Source: Anaerolineales bacterium UBA5195 (lineage in GTDB: Bacteria > Chloroflexota > Anaerolineae > Anaerolineales > Villigracilaceae). Taken from it: 18,555 bases of DNA. Of the stretch, positions 1-6,803 are shown piece after piece. The DNA lies in NCBI GenBank assembly GCA_002412925.1, contig DHVZ01000081.1, positions 1 to 18,555 of the forward strand, read 5' to 3'. Position 1 is the first letter of the stretch, and each line of letters opens with the position of its first letter. The notes under the pieces were generated by a model that saw nothing but the letters and a program-made list of their open reading frames with translations, had not been told where the DNA came from and did no database searches. Both the position numbers and the translations under genes were made by a program.

Positions 1-869
1 TCGCCATCAAGGTTCCGATGTGGCCGCTGCACTCCTGGCTGCCGGATGCGCATGTCGAGGCGCCCACAGCCGGTTCCGTCATCCTGGCGGGCGTCCTGCT
101 GAAGATGGGGACCTACGGCTTCCTGCGCTTCAACCTGCCGCTCTTCCCCGAAGCCAGTGTTCAGGCGGCACCGGTGATTGGCTGGCTGGCGGTGATTGGA
201 ATTCTCTACGGCGCGGCGGTCTCCTTTGCGCAGAAAGATGTCAAGAAGTTGGTCGCGTACTCTTCGGTCAGCCACCTCGGGTTTGTGATGCTCGGCCTGT
301 TTGCGCTCAACGCCCAGGGCCTGGCAGGCGCGATTTTGCAGATGATCAATCACGGCTTAAGCACGGGCGCGTTGTTCTTGCTGGTCGGCATGATTTACGA
401 ACAGACTCACACCCGCGAGATGGCCGTCTACGGCGGCTTGTGGAAAATTACCCCGATTTTCGGCACGCTGATGCTGATTGTCTCACTCTCTTCGATGGGT
501 CTGCCTGGCCTGAATGGCTTTGTCGGCGAGTTCACCATCCTGCTCGGCGCATTTGGCGCGGGCATGCAGGGAGGCGCATTTGCGGAAGGCGGCGGCTTCT
601 GGCTGGCGGGTCTCTCGGCGATTGGCGTCATCCTGGCCGCAATTTACATTCTGTCCATGTTCCAGAAAATGTTTCTCGGCCCGGCGGGCGAAATTACCAA
701 ACACCATGAACTCAAGGATTTGAACTGGCGCGAAATCCTCACCCTGCTGCCAATTTTGGTCTTTATCTTTTGGATTGGTCTCTACCCCGCGCCGTTTTTC
801 AGCCTGATGGCACCCTCAATCGAAAAATTACTCGCCCCGTTCCAGGCCATCCTGATGGCAGCGCAATAA
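1..869 (+). CDS. nuoM: NADH-quinone oxidoreductase subunit M, 3' part
   Basis: The gene is cut by the window edge; the reading frame enters at base 3 and runs to TAA at 867-869. NuoM is an antiporter-like, proton-pumping membrane subunit of respiratory complex I. The fragment opens in the family's most conserved block, visible as KVPMWPLHSWLPDAH followed by EAPTAGSVILAGVLLKMG; the lysine and histidines here belong to the proton-translocation path in this family. The later AYSSVSHLGFVMLG block and the alternating hydrophobic segments fit the C-terminal membrane helices of NuoM. The internal ATG at 18 is part of the conserved block, not a start. nuoN follows after 51 bases in the same direction, the usual nuo operon order, which supports the call. 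Confidence 0.97.
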   Translation, partial: AIKVPMWPLHSWLPDAHVEAPTAGSVILAGVLLKMGTYGFLRFNLPLFPEASVQAAPVIGWLAVIGILYGAAVSFAQKDVKKLVAYSSVSHLGFVMLGLFALNAQGLAGAILQMINHGLSTGALFLLVGMIYEQTHTREMAVYGGLWKITPIFGTLMLIVSLSSMGLPGLNGFVGEFTILLGAFGAGMQGGAFAEGGGFWLAGLSAIGVILAAIYILSMFQKMFLGPAGEITKHHELKDLNWREILTLLPILVFIFWIGLYPAPFFSLMAPSIEKLLAPFQAILMAAQ

Positions 870-920
870 AACTCCCTCACCCCGGCCTTCTCCCTACCGG
901 GAGATGAGAAGTGTGAACTT

Positions 921-2369
921 ATGACCCAAACCGATTTTTCCACCATCCTCCCCATCACGGTCTTGACTGCCTGGGCCAGCCTGCTGTTACTCGCGGATTT
1001 GTTCCTGCCGCGTGAGCGCAAGGGATGGACGGCCCTGCTGGCCGCCTTGGGATTGGCGCTGACGATGGGCATCACCCTGGCGCAATCTGGCTCTGAACCT
1101 GCCCCCGGTTTTGGCGGGATGATTGTGCGGGATGGCTTTTCCACCTTCCTGAACGTCCTGTTCCTGCTAACCGGCCTGCTGGGGATCGCCCTCTCCTATG
1201 GTTACAACCACCGCATGAACATCGAGCGCGGCGAATACTATCCCCTGATGCTGTTCAGTGTGGTCGGCATGCTGCTGATGGCGCAGGCCACCAACCTGAT
1301 TGTAGTTTTCCTGGCGCTGGAGCTGCTCTCCTTCCCGCTCTATGTGATGTCAGCTTTTGCTTATCCCAAACTCGAATCCGAGGAGGCGGGCGTTAAATAT
1401 TTTCTACTCGGCGCATTCGCCAGTGGATTCGTGGTCTATGGAATCGCGCTCGTTTTTGGCGCAACCGGCTCCACCGCGCTGGCGTCCATTTTTGCGGTCT
1501 CCTCCTCCGGCGCGGCCAACCTGCCGCTCCTGTTGGCCGGGGCGGGACTCATCCTGGTCGGGTTCGGCTTCAAAGTGGCTGCCGTCCCCTTCCACATGTG
1601 GACTCCCGACGTGTATCAGGGCGCGCCAACCTCGGTGACAGCTTTCATGGCGGCAGGCGCGAAGGCCGCCGGGGTCGCGGGCCTGCTGCGCGTCTTCGGA
1701 ATGGCCTTCCCCACTCTCGCGGCAGACCTGTCCCCGGTGATGGCGATTCTCGCCGCGCTGACCATGATTCTCGGCAACCTCATCGCCATTGCCCAAACCG
1801 ACATCAAGCGCATGCTGGCCTACTCCAGCATTGCCCAGGCCGGGTACATCCTGATGGCCTTCGCCCCCGCCGGGAATGAGAACCTGCGCGCGATCTCAAT
1901 TGCGGCGGCCTTGTTCTATCTCGTCGCCTATACCCTGGCCTCGTTTGGTTCGTGGGGTGTCGTGATTGCGCTCGAAAAAGCCGAGGATCAAGGACTCCAA
2001 ATTGCCGATTATGCCGGGCTGGGAAAGAAATATCCGTTGTTAGGCGCGGCCATGACCGTCTTCATGCTCTCACTGACCGGCCTGCCGCCCACACTCGGCT
2101 TGGTCGGCAAAATTTACCTATTTCGCGCCGCCCTTGAAGGCGGACTGGTTTGGCTGGCGGTTGTCGGCGTCGTGACTTCGCTCATTTCCGCCTTCTACTA
2201 CCTGCGCGTGGTGGTCAACATGTTCATGCGTGAAGGCAACCCGCAGGTTGAGCGCGAATGGTGGCTGGAATTAACCATCGGCGCGACGGCGGTCATGACA
2301 GTCGTCGTCAGCCTGTTCCCGGCTCCATTATTCGACTGGGCCCAGCAGGCCATCATGAAGCTGTTCTAA
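921..2369 (+). CDS. nuoN: NADH-quinone oxidoreductase subunit N
   Basis: A 482-residue polytopic membrane protein, the normal NuoN length. It is the last antiporter-like proton-pumping subunit of complex I. Conserved features are visible: E134 in ALELLSFPLYV, K159 in GVKYFLLGA, and K218 in GFGFKVAAVPFHMWTPDVYQ, followed by GAPTSVTAFMA and KRMLAYSSIAQAGY. These residues line up with the essential glutamate and lysines known for the family. The ATG at 921 is preceded by purine-rich GGGAGATGAGAAG. A small hairpin (TCTCCC 889-894, loop TACC, GGGAGA 899-904) covers part of this possible ribosome-binding region. The gene is probably co-transcribed with nuoM and ends the operon, because a long terminator-like hairpin follows at 2404-2451. 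Confidence 0.97.
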   Translation: MTQTDFSTILPITVLTAWASLLLLADLFLPRERKGWTALLAALGLALTMGITLAQSGSEPAPGFGGMIVRDGFSTFLNVLFLLTGLLGIALSYGYNHRMNIERGEYYPLMLFSVVGMLLMAQATNLIVVFLALELLSFPLYVMSAFAYPKLESEEAGVKYFLLGAFASGFVVYGIALVFGATGSTALASIFAVSSSGAANLPLLLAGAGLILVGFGFKVAAVPFHMWTPDVYQGAPTSVTAFMAAGAKAAGVAGLLRVFGMAFPTLAADLSPVMAILAALTMILGNLIAIAQTDIKRMLAYSSIAQAGYILMAFAPAGNENLRAISIAAALFYLVAYTLASFGSWGVVIALEKAEDQGLQIADYAGLGKKYPLLGAAMTVFMLSLTGLPPTLGLVGKIYLFRAALEGGLVWLAVVGVVTSLISAFYYLRVVVNMFMREGNPQVEREWWLELTIGATAVMTVVVSLFPAPLFDWAQQAIMKLF

Positions 2370-2403
2370 ACGTGGGTCGAGATGCTTTCTCGCCGTCTTC
2401 GTA

Positions 2404-2451
2404 AATCAGAGATCCCCGGCGTTTTGAACAACGCACCGGTCATCTCTGATT
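2404..2451 (+). terminator. Hairpin closing the nuo operon
   Basis: The outer arms AATCAGAGAT (2404-2413) and ATCTCTGATT (2442-2451) are perfectly complementary. Inside them CCGG (2416-2419) pairs with CCGG (2436-2439), and CGTT (2420-2423) with AACG (2430-2433). The result is a long, nearly continuous stem 34 bases after the nuoN stop. A T-rich stretch follows (CAGTATTTCATTTT) but there is no pure T-run, so this is terminator-like rather than a textbook intrinsic terminator. Confidence 0.6.
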
Positions 2452-2626
2452 CAGTATTTCATTTTCCCCAACACTGCTGTTCATCGGCAGGCAACTTTTA
2501 TGCCTTCCAAAATACTGGCTTCTTTCTTTATGGTTGAATCATTTAATTCTGGTTGATAAAGGATTAAGATAATCAGAAAACATCGGGATTTCCCTCTAAT
2601 TTGCCGTTGAATACAACGCTTTATTG
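2452..2626. other. Non-coding AT-richer spacer
   Basis: Between the nuoN terminator and the decayed minus-strand gene I see no open frame with a plausible start, no convincing hairpin and no clear promoter. Base composition is visibly more AT-rich than in the surrounding genes. Confidence 0.5.
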
Positions 2627-3139
2627 CTAGGCAGGATAAGCTGCAAATCTGCCAACGGCGCTCAACAGGCCAAAAATATACAGGGTGCCATCATCATAGA
2701 TGACCAGAATGAGAAGCGCTTCGTCCTGAGCATTGTTTGTTGCCCAGCCCAGTCAGGTAGAGCGCGCCGGTAATAATCGCATCCGACCCCCACAAACTGA
2801 GCGGTTCCACCCCACCAAGAAAAGCGGTGGTGTCTGCATTCAGTTGGAACATAGGGATGGCTGCCGCTGTCGAAGTAAACGGTTCGCAATTGATCAGCAG
2901 CTGCCGCGGGAGGTAGCGCGCTGCCTCCCGCTCGCCAGCCGGAAAAGGTGAACTCACTTCCCATGTGCGCATTAATCCAATCACAATCCGCTGTATAAAA
3001 GGCGTCAACGACCTGGTCACTAAATGATGTTTCAAAGACCGGGAGCGCAAAGCCGCCATCCGCTCTGGAACTCACCTGTCGACTTTAAGAAAGCCGTGAA
3101 CAAGGCCTTAATCTTCCCTTGACGGACAAAAACCTGCAT
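2627..3139 (-). pseudogene. Frameshifted remnant of an unidentified protein gene
   Basis: No single frame is open, but three minus-strand frames in succession read like protein. Reading from 3139 downward: MQVFVRQGKIKALFTAFLKS in one frame; then SFSDQVVDAFYTADCDWINA in a second (about 3050-2940); then CEPFTSTAAAIPMFQLNADT and WGSDAIITGALYLTG in a third (about 2940-2733); finally LLILVIYDDGTLYIFGLLSA, ending at TAG (complement of 2627-2629). The first and last pieces share one frame, so the indels sum to a multiple of three and the ancestral gene would have had about 170 codons. At least two frameshifts are needed, probably three. I do not recognise the family. The proposed 5' end overlaps the plus-strand promoter at 3119-3147, consistent with a dead gene. 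Confidence 0.5.
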
Positions 3140-3147
3140 GGTAAACT
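3119..3147 (+). promoter_or_regulatory. Putative sigma70-type promoter for the GNAT island
   Basis: TTGACG (3119-3124, five of six matches to TTGACA) lies exactly 17 bases upstream of TAAACT (3142-3147, four of six matches to TATAAT). TGG precedes the -10 hexamer, giving an extended -10 TGnTAAACT. Transcription would begin near 3154, about 20 bases before the Shine-Dalgarno of the leader ORF. This is the best promoter-like sequence I found ahead of the acetyltransferase genes. Confidence 0.5.
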
Positions 3148-3189
3148 TCTCACCTGAAATTAATCCTTACGAAAGGAGGCGCACGTCTT

Positions 3190-3288
3190 ATGGCACAGTC
3201 TTACACCAGCATCAAGAATCTCGTTTGCATCGCCGTTTCCAGCGGTGGTGTGGCTGTTGATTCTCGGAGTGCGCCTGCTTCCAGGTAA
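3190..3288 (+). CDS. Putative 32-residue leader peptide
   Basis: The ORF runs from ATG 3190 to TAA 3286-3288 and has a strong Shine-Dalgarno, AAAGGAGG, ending at 3179, ten bases before the ATG. The peptide starts MAQSYTSIKNLVCIAVSSGG and ends SAPASR; it has no obvious domain or signal peptide. It lies downstream of a good promoter and directly upstream of two consecutive intrinsic terminators, with the first GNAT gene beyond them. That is the layout of transcription-attenuation leaders. The CIAV stretch loosely resembles the IAVV arrest segment I recall from the ErmA leader peptide, but four residues are weak evidence. It could also be a free-standing small protein, or not translated. Confidence 0.42.
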   Translation: MAQSYTSIKNLVCIAVSSGGVAVDSRSAPASR

Positions 3289-3289
3289 G

Positions 3290-3307
3290 TTACGCGAAGT
3301 TTCGTAA
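3290..3307 (+). promoter_or_regulatory. Small leader hairpin before the tandem terminators
   Basis: TTACG and CGTAA can form a 5-bp stem around the loop CGAAGTTT. It starts two bases after the leader ORF stop and six bases before the first terminator. On its own it is weak; it is listed because of its position in the presumed attenuator. Confidence 0.25.
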
Positions 3308-3312
3308 ATACC

Positions 3313-3342
3313 GGCCACGGCGCACCCGCCCGTGGCCTTTTT
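3313..3342 (+). terminator. Intrinsic terminator T1 in the leader region
   Basis: GGCCACGG (3313-3320) pairs perfectly with CCGTGGCC (3330-3337) around a 9-base loop, and TTTTT follows directly (3338-3342). This is a good GC-rich intrinsic terminator placed between the leader ORF and the first GNAT gene. Its 5' arm could pair equally with the 3' arm of T2 (CCGTGGCC at 3384-3391), so alternative folds are possible. Confidence 0.75.
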
Positions 3343-3365
3343 ATTTGTCTTGAAGACATCCAAGG

Positions 3366-3398
3366 CGGCCATGGGCGAAAAGCCCGTGGCCGTTTTTT
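3366..3398 (+). terminator. Intrinsic terminator T2 in the leader region
   Basis: CGGCCATGGGC (3366-3376) pairs with GCCCGTGGCCG (3382-3392) as an 11-bp stem with one T-G wobble and a GAAAA loop. TTTTTT follows directly (3393-3398). It is stronger than T1 and repeats its arm sequence, so the two may have arisen by duplication. It stops about 67 bases before the first acetyltransferase start, so transcripts from the 3119 promoter would have to read through both terminators. Confidence 0.8.
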
Positions 3399-3464
3399 AT
3401 TCCAGCCCCCTCCCGGCCTCCCCGAATTCAAAGAGCGAATCCAGGAGAGGGGAAAGACAAGGAA

Positions 3465-4037
3465 ATGATGGACATCGCAACCTCTTTATACAATGGCAAA
3501 CTCGTCCGCCTGACGAGGATTGAAATGGAGAAGGACCCCGAAACGCTGGCAGAATGGTCGCAAGATGCCACGCTGGCACGGATGCTGAATGAGACCCCGG
3601 CCCGGCCATTGGCCACCGAGCAAATCAAGAAGCGGCTGGAAAAGACGGAGAAGGAAATGGATGAAGGTCACAACTCATTCTATTTCCACATTCGCCCGCT
3701 GGAAGAGGAGAAACTTGTCGGGTGGGGCAAAATCTATTGGATTGTGTGGCCCTCGCAGATTGGGAACCTTCAACTGGCAATCGGCCCAACGGAACAGAAC
3801 AAAGGTTACGGGGCAGACGCGCTCCGACTCTTTGAGCGGCTGGCGTTCGACGAGTTGAATCTGAATCGTTTGACAGTCATCCTGCCAGAGTACAACCTCA
3901 AAGGAATCGAGTTTGTGAAGAGGTTCGGTTTCAGCGAAGAAGTGCGCCGCCGCGAGGTGATTTTGCGCGATGGTCGCCGCTGGGACAGCCTGCACTTTGG
4001 CCTGCTGCATTCTGAATGGAGTGTGAATCATGAATAA
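3465..4037 (+). CDS. GNAT acetyltransferase, RimJ/RimL-like
   Basis: A 190-residue single-domain GNAT. Such enzymes transfer the acetyl group of acetyl-CoA to an amine; the RimJ/RimL-type subfamily acts on protein N-termini or on small molecules. The acetyl-CoA-binding motif A (Q/R-x-x-G-x-G/A) is visible as Q111-N-K-G-Y-G116. The subfamily's late F-V-K-R-F-G-F block lies at 150-156, followed by REVILRDGRRWDSLHFGLL. ATGs at 3465 and 3468 both follow AGGAGAGGGG (3443-3452) and AAGGAA. The stop overlaps the start of the next GNAT gene by 8 bases, suggesting translational coupling. The two proteins share the same C-terminal pattern (EVILRDG and EMILRDGQR), so they look like an old tandem duplication. 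The substrate cannot be inferred. Confidence 0.9.
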   Translation: MMDIATSLYNGKLVRLTRIEMEKDPETLAEWSQDATLARMLNETPARPLATEQIKKRLEKTEKEMDEGHNSFYFHIRPLEEEKLVGWGKIYWIVWPSQIGNLQLAIGPTEQNKGYGADALRLFERLAFDELNLNRLTVILPEYNLKGIEFVKRFGFSEEVRRREVILRDGRRWDSLHFGLLHSEWSVNHE

Positions 4038-4617
4038 CGACATTTTCCGCGGAAAAATGGTGCGCCTGAGCGCCGAAAACCCCGAAACCTACGCCGAACA
4101 TTTTTCGCGCTGGTGTCATGATAGTGAGTATGCCCGTCTTCTTGACCTGGCTCCCATGCAGTTGTATTCGCCGAAGCGGGTGAAGGAGTGGCTCGAAAAG
4201 GAACTGGAAAAAGACCCGCCAGAGATGTGGCTGTTTGGCATCCGCGCGCTGGAAGATGACAAAATGATTGGTTTCGTGGATTTGAGCGGCGCGACCCCGC
4301 ATGGCGATACCTTTGTAGGCATCGGAATCGGTGAACGGGAGTACTGGGGCAAAGGCTATGGCACAGACGCAATGAAGCTGGTCTTGCGCTTCGCTTTCGT
4401 GGAACTGGGCTTGCACCGGGTCTCATTGGATGTCTTCGACTATAACCCGCGCGGAGTCAAGTCCTATGAAAAAGCCGGATTCCGCTATGAGGGTCAGGTG
4501 CGTGAGATGATCTTACGTGATGGGCAGCGCGCGGATGTGCTCTTTATGGGTGTACTGCGCGAGGATTGGTTGAAGCAGTTCGGCGCGGAATATGGATTGG
4601 AGTCTAATATCTCCTGA
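4030..4617 (+). CDS. GNAT acetyltransferase, RimL-like
   Basis: A 195-residue GNAT, one domain. Motif A reads E-Y-W-G-K-G-Y-G-T-D-A at about 104-114, with tryptophan where Q or R is usual; the NPRGVKSYEKAGF block at 139-151 is typical of RimJ/RimL-type enzymes. It begins inside the end of the preceding GNAT gene (8-base overlap), so the pair is almost certainly co-translated, and it ends 68 bases before the MFS gene. Possible roles are acetylation of a ribosomal or other protein N-terminus, or inactivation of an amine-bearing compound. The neighbouring exporter makes the second option attractive but does not prove it. Confidence 0.92.
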   Translation: MNNDIFRGKMVRLSAENPETYAEHFSRWCHDSEYARLLDLAPMQLYSPKRVKEWLEKELEKDPPEMWLFGIRALEDDKMIGFVDLSGATPHGDTFVGIGIGEREYWGKGYGTDAMKLVLRFAFVELGLHRVSLDVFDYNPRGVKSYEKAGFRYEGQVREMILRDGQRADVLFMGVLREDWLKQFGAEYGLESNIS

Positions 4618-4685
4618 TATTGGACAGCGCAAATTCGAAAATTACCGCTCTAAAATTTCCAGATTTTGGAGTCCAGGAAAAAAGA

Positions 4686-5957
4686 ATGGAAACGACCACC
4701 GAAAAGAACCCATCCCTGCTGACACCGCTCCTGCTGCTCTTCATGGTCGCCATGATCCTGGCCAACCTGGGCGGGAACATGTACGGGCCGCTTGAGTCTC
4801 TTTATCTTAAGGAACTCGGCGCGACAATCGGCCAGATAGGTCTGTTTTTCACGCTGGCGAGCCTGGCGCCGCTGGTTTTGCAAATCCTGGGCGGTTGGAT
4901 CTCCGACTCGCTCGGACGGCTCAAGGCGATTGCGATTGGCAGTGTCTTTGGGACAGTGGCGCAGATTATTCTGGTGTTCTCAACATCTTGGGGCTGGGTG
5001 CTGCTTTCGAGTAGTGTTGGCGCGGTGGCAAGGTCGCTGGTGGGACCGAGTTTCGATGCCTTCATCGCCGAAAACTCGTCAGAACACAACCGCGCGCGGG
5101 TCTTTGGGATCACACAAACCTTGTTTGGAATTGTTTCCGTGCTTGGCCCGCCGATTGGCGGTTGGATTGTCCAGAACTTTAACTTCAAAACCATGCTAAT
5201 TGTTTCTGCCGCCCTCTATCTTGCAGCGACCATCATCCGCTTGGGAATGGCACGCCGCGCTGCGCAGGGACATCCCGCTGGAGAACGCGGGGCACAGACA
5301 GCCACACCGTTGACCTTTGCCGGTTTGAAATCGAACTTGGGCGCGATGTTCGGGCTGGTTCTGTCAGGCGGGGTCATCACCTGGATTCTGCTGACAGACG
5401 GTGTGCGCGATATTTCTTTCGCGATCTCGTTCAACTTCATGGGTCTGTTCATGGAGCAGGTGGCTCGGATGAACTTCGAGCAAATTGGCTGGAGTAACGG
5501 CATTTTTGGCCTGTTCATGATGCTGTTCATGATCCCTGGCGGCTGGCTTTCAGATAAGGTTGGCGAACGGCTGGGAATCGCGGCAGGGTTTTTCCTGCAT
5601 TTCATCGCGCTTGGCATGATCGCCATCCTGCCGCCTGCCAGTCCTTTCTGGGTTTACGCCAGCGGTTGGGCCATTGCCGGAACCGGGGTTGGCTTGGTCG
5701 CCCCGGCCTACCAGTCGCTGATCAGCAAGGCCGTCCCGGCCCACCTGCGCGGAACCGCCTTCGGATTGTTCAGCACCAGCCTGGGATTGGTCTCGCTCCC
5801 GGCTCCATTAATTGGCGGCTGGCTTTGGGAGAACATCAGCCCTCAGTTTCCGTTCGCAATCACGGCCATTGTTTCACTCTTGTCTATTATCCCGGTCTGG
5901 CTCAAGTTCAAGATCGACCGTCCGGCAGAAGACAAAGAAACCCGGTCTGAAGCATAA
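4686..5957 (+). CDS. MFS transporter, drug-efflux-like
   Basis: A 423-residue major facilitator protein with about 12 hydrophobic segments. The MFS signature between helices 2 and 3 is visible as GGWISDSLGRLKAI (about 69-82), and its half-repeat as GGWLSDKVGERLGI in the second half. Members couple proton or other gradients to solute export or import across the inner membrane; the size and signatures suit the multidrug/sugar efflux-like group, but substrate and direction cannot be read. The ATG at 4686 is chosen because AGGA (4675-4678) precedes it by seven bases; an in-frame TTG at 4620 would add a poorly hydrophobic extension. It sits between GNAT genes on the same strand, suggesting that modification and export are linked. 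Confidence 0.9.
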   Translation: METTTEKNPSLLTPLLLLFMVAMILANLGGNMYGPLESLYLKELGATIGQIGLFFTLASLAPLVLQILGGWISDSLGRLKAIAIGSVFGTVAQIILVFSTSWGWVLLSSSVGAVARSLVGPSFDAFIAENSSEHNRARVFGITQTLFGIVSVLGPPIGGWIVQNFNFKTMLIVSAALYLAATIIRLGMARRAAQGHPAGERGAQTATPLTFAGLKSNLGAMFGLVLSGGVITWILLTDGVRDISFAISFNFMGLFMEQVARMNFEQIGWSNGIFGLFMMLFMIPGGWLSDKVGERLGIAAGFFLHFIALGMIAILPPASPFWVYASGWAIAGTGVGLVAPAYQSLISKAVPAHLRGTAFGLFSTSLGLVSLPAPLIGGWLWENISPQFPFAITAIVSLLSIIPVWLKFKIDRPAEDKETRSEA

Positions 5958-5981
5958 ATTGAATTCATAAGGAGTTTTAAG

Positions 5982-6122
5982 ATGATGAACCTTGCTCAAT
6001 ATACAAAAAAACCTATTCCGCAACTGCCTCGCGCATTGACGGATTTCGTTTCAACACTCTTGTCCAATTCGGTGCGGCTGAATCTCAAAATCGACCCACC
6101 AGCAGAGATACCTGACCCGTAA
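5982..6122 (+). CDS. Putative 46-residue leader-like small ORF
   Basis: ATGs at 5982 and 5985 follow a strong Shine-Dalgarno, AAGGAG (5969-5974), seven bases upstream of the first. The ORF ends at TAA 6120-6122. The peptide starts MMNLAQYTKKPIPQLPRALT and ends EIPDP; it is proline-rich and finishes with proline directly before the stop, a context known to slow termination in some regulatory leaders such as TnaC. A weak hairpin and T-run follow at 6130-6160, then the next GNAT gene. By analogy with 3190-3288 this may be a second attenuation leader. It could also be a small protein of unknown function or an untranslated stretch. Confidence 0.4.
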   Translation: MMNLAQYTKKPIPQLPRALTDFVSTLLSNSVRLNLKIDPPAEIPDP

Positions 6123-6129
6123 ACCGGGG

Positions 6130-6160
6130 AGGGGCTCTGGTTTCGCCCTGTTCCTTTTTT
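6130..6160 (+). terminator. Weak intrinsic-terminator-like hairpin
   Basis: AGGGGC (6130-6135) can pair with GCCCT (6145-6149) with one bulged G around a 9-base loop. GTTCC and then TTTTTT (6155-6160) follow. The stem is short and the T-run is offset by five bases, so it is marginal. Its position between a short ORF and a GNAT start repeats the arrangement at 3190-3465. Confidence 0.35.
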
Positions 6161-6179
6161 GTATGTTCTGGAGGCCGCC

Positions 6180-6755
6180 ATGGCACTCTTTCACCACTCT
6201 CCAACGCGATATTTACCGAGCGGATACACCTTCCGCGGCGCAGACATGAACGATGTTCCCGCAGTTGTCTACCTGCTCAACCAACGACAGATGAAGAATT
6301 TCGGCAATACCAGCTTCCGCGTCGATGATTTCCGGCGCGAATGGCAGGCAGCCCACTTCAACCCCGCCATGGACGTCCGCATGGTCTTTGACCTGCGCGA
6401 GATGCTCGTCGGCTACATTGAAGTCTGGATAAGCGGCAGCCACCCCTGGTTATGGGGCTGTGTGCATCCTGATTTCGAAGGCCGTGGCATTGGCAGCGCC
6501 CTGCTGCGTTGGGGCGAAGCGCGCGTTTGCCTGGAGTTGGAACGCATCCCCACTGATTTGCGTGCCGCGCCGCGTTTCAGCAGCTTGCCGGTGCCAAGAG
6601 CGCACGAACTCTGCGAACATCTCGGCTGGCACTCGGTCCAGATGGATGAACAGATGCGCCAGGAGGTCAAAAAAGTGACCGGCGCCCTGCATCTGCCCGA
6701 AAACGCTGACCTTCAGTACGACGTGTACGAGAAGGCCATTGAGCAACTCAATTAA
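6180..6755 (+). CDS. GNAT acetyltransferase, single domain (half-length relative of the tandem GNATs)
   Basis: A 191-residue protein with one GNAT domain. The motif-A region is CVHPDFEGRGIGSALL (94-109), in which the usual Q/R is E100. Its start (LPSGYTFRGADMNDVPAVVY) and its HPW...CVHPD block match the N-terminal halves of the proteins at 7785 and 8943, which continue into a second GNAT domain. This one stops after the first domain and carries a short helical tail. It may therefore be a half-length paralogue, perhaps acting as a dimer. The ATG at 6180 is chosen because GGAGG (6170-6174) precedes it by five bases; an in-frame TTG at 6159 lies inside the T-run. Substrate unknown. Confidence 0.88.
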   Translation: MALFHHSPTRYLPSGYTFRGADMNDVPAVVYLLNQRQMKNFGNTSFRVDDFRREWQAAHFNPAMDVRMVFDLREMLVGYIEVWISGSHPWLWGCVHPDFEGRGIGSALLRWGEARVCLELERIPTDLRAAPRFSSLPVPRAHELCEHLGWHSVQMDEQMRQEVKKVTGALHLPENADLQYDVYEKAIEQLN

Positions 6756-6760
6756 CACGC

Positions 6761-6792
6761 CGGAGTCCAACGTCTGGAAACGTTGGACTCCG
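6761..6792 (+). repeat. Perfect 13-bp intercistronic hairpin
   Basis: CGGAGTCCAACGT (6761-6773) and ACGTTGGACTCCG (6780-6792) are perfect inverted repeats with a CTGGAA loop, starting five bases after a stop codon. There is no T-run, and the Shine-Dalgarno of the next gene (TAGGAG) follows immediately. It looks like an intercistronic stability or processing element rather than a terminator. Confidence 0.7.
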
Positions 6793-6803
6793 ATAGGAGT
6801 AAG

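Noticed and set aside
2733..2951. Plus-strand 72-codon ORF opposite the decayed gene
   Set aside because: Its composition is not protein-like and it lies opposite minus-strand frames that are; no convincing ribosome-binding site.
3465..4617. GNAT toxin of a toxin-antitoxin pair (TacT/AtaT type)
   Set aside because: No small DNA-binding antitoxin gene sits upstream, and the proteins are RimL-like in length and motifs.
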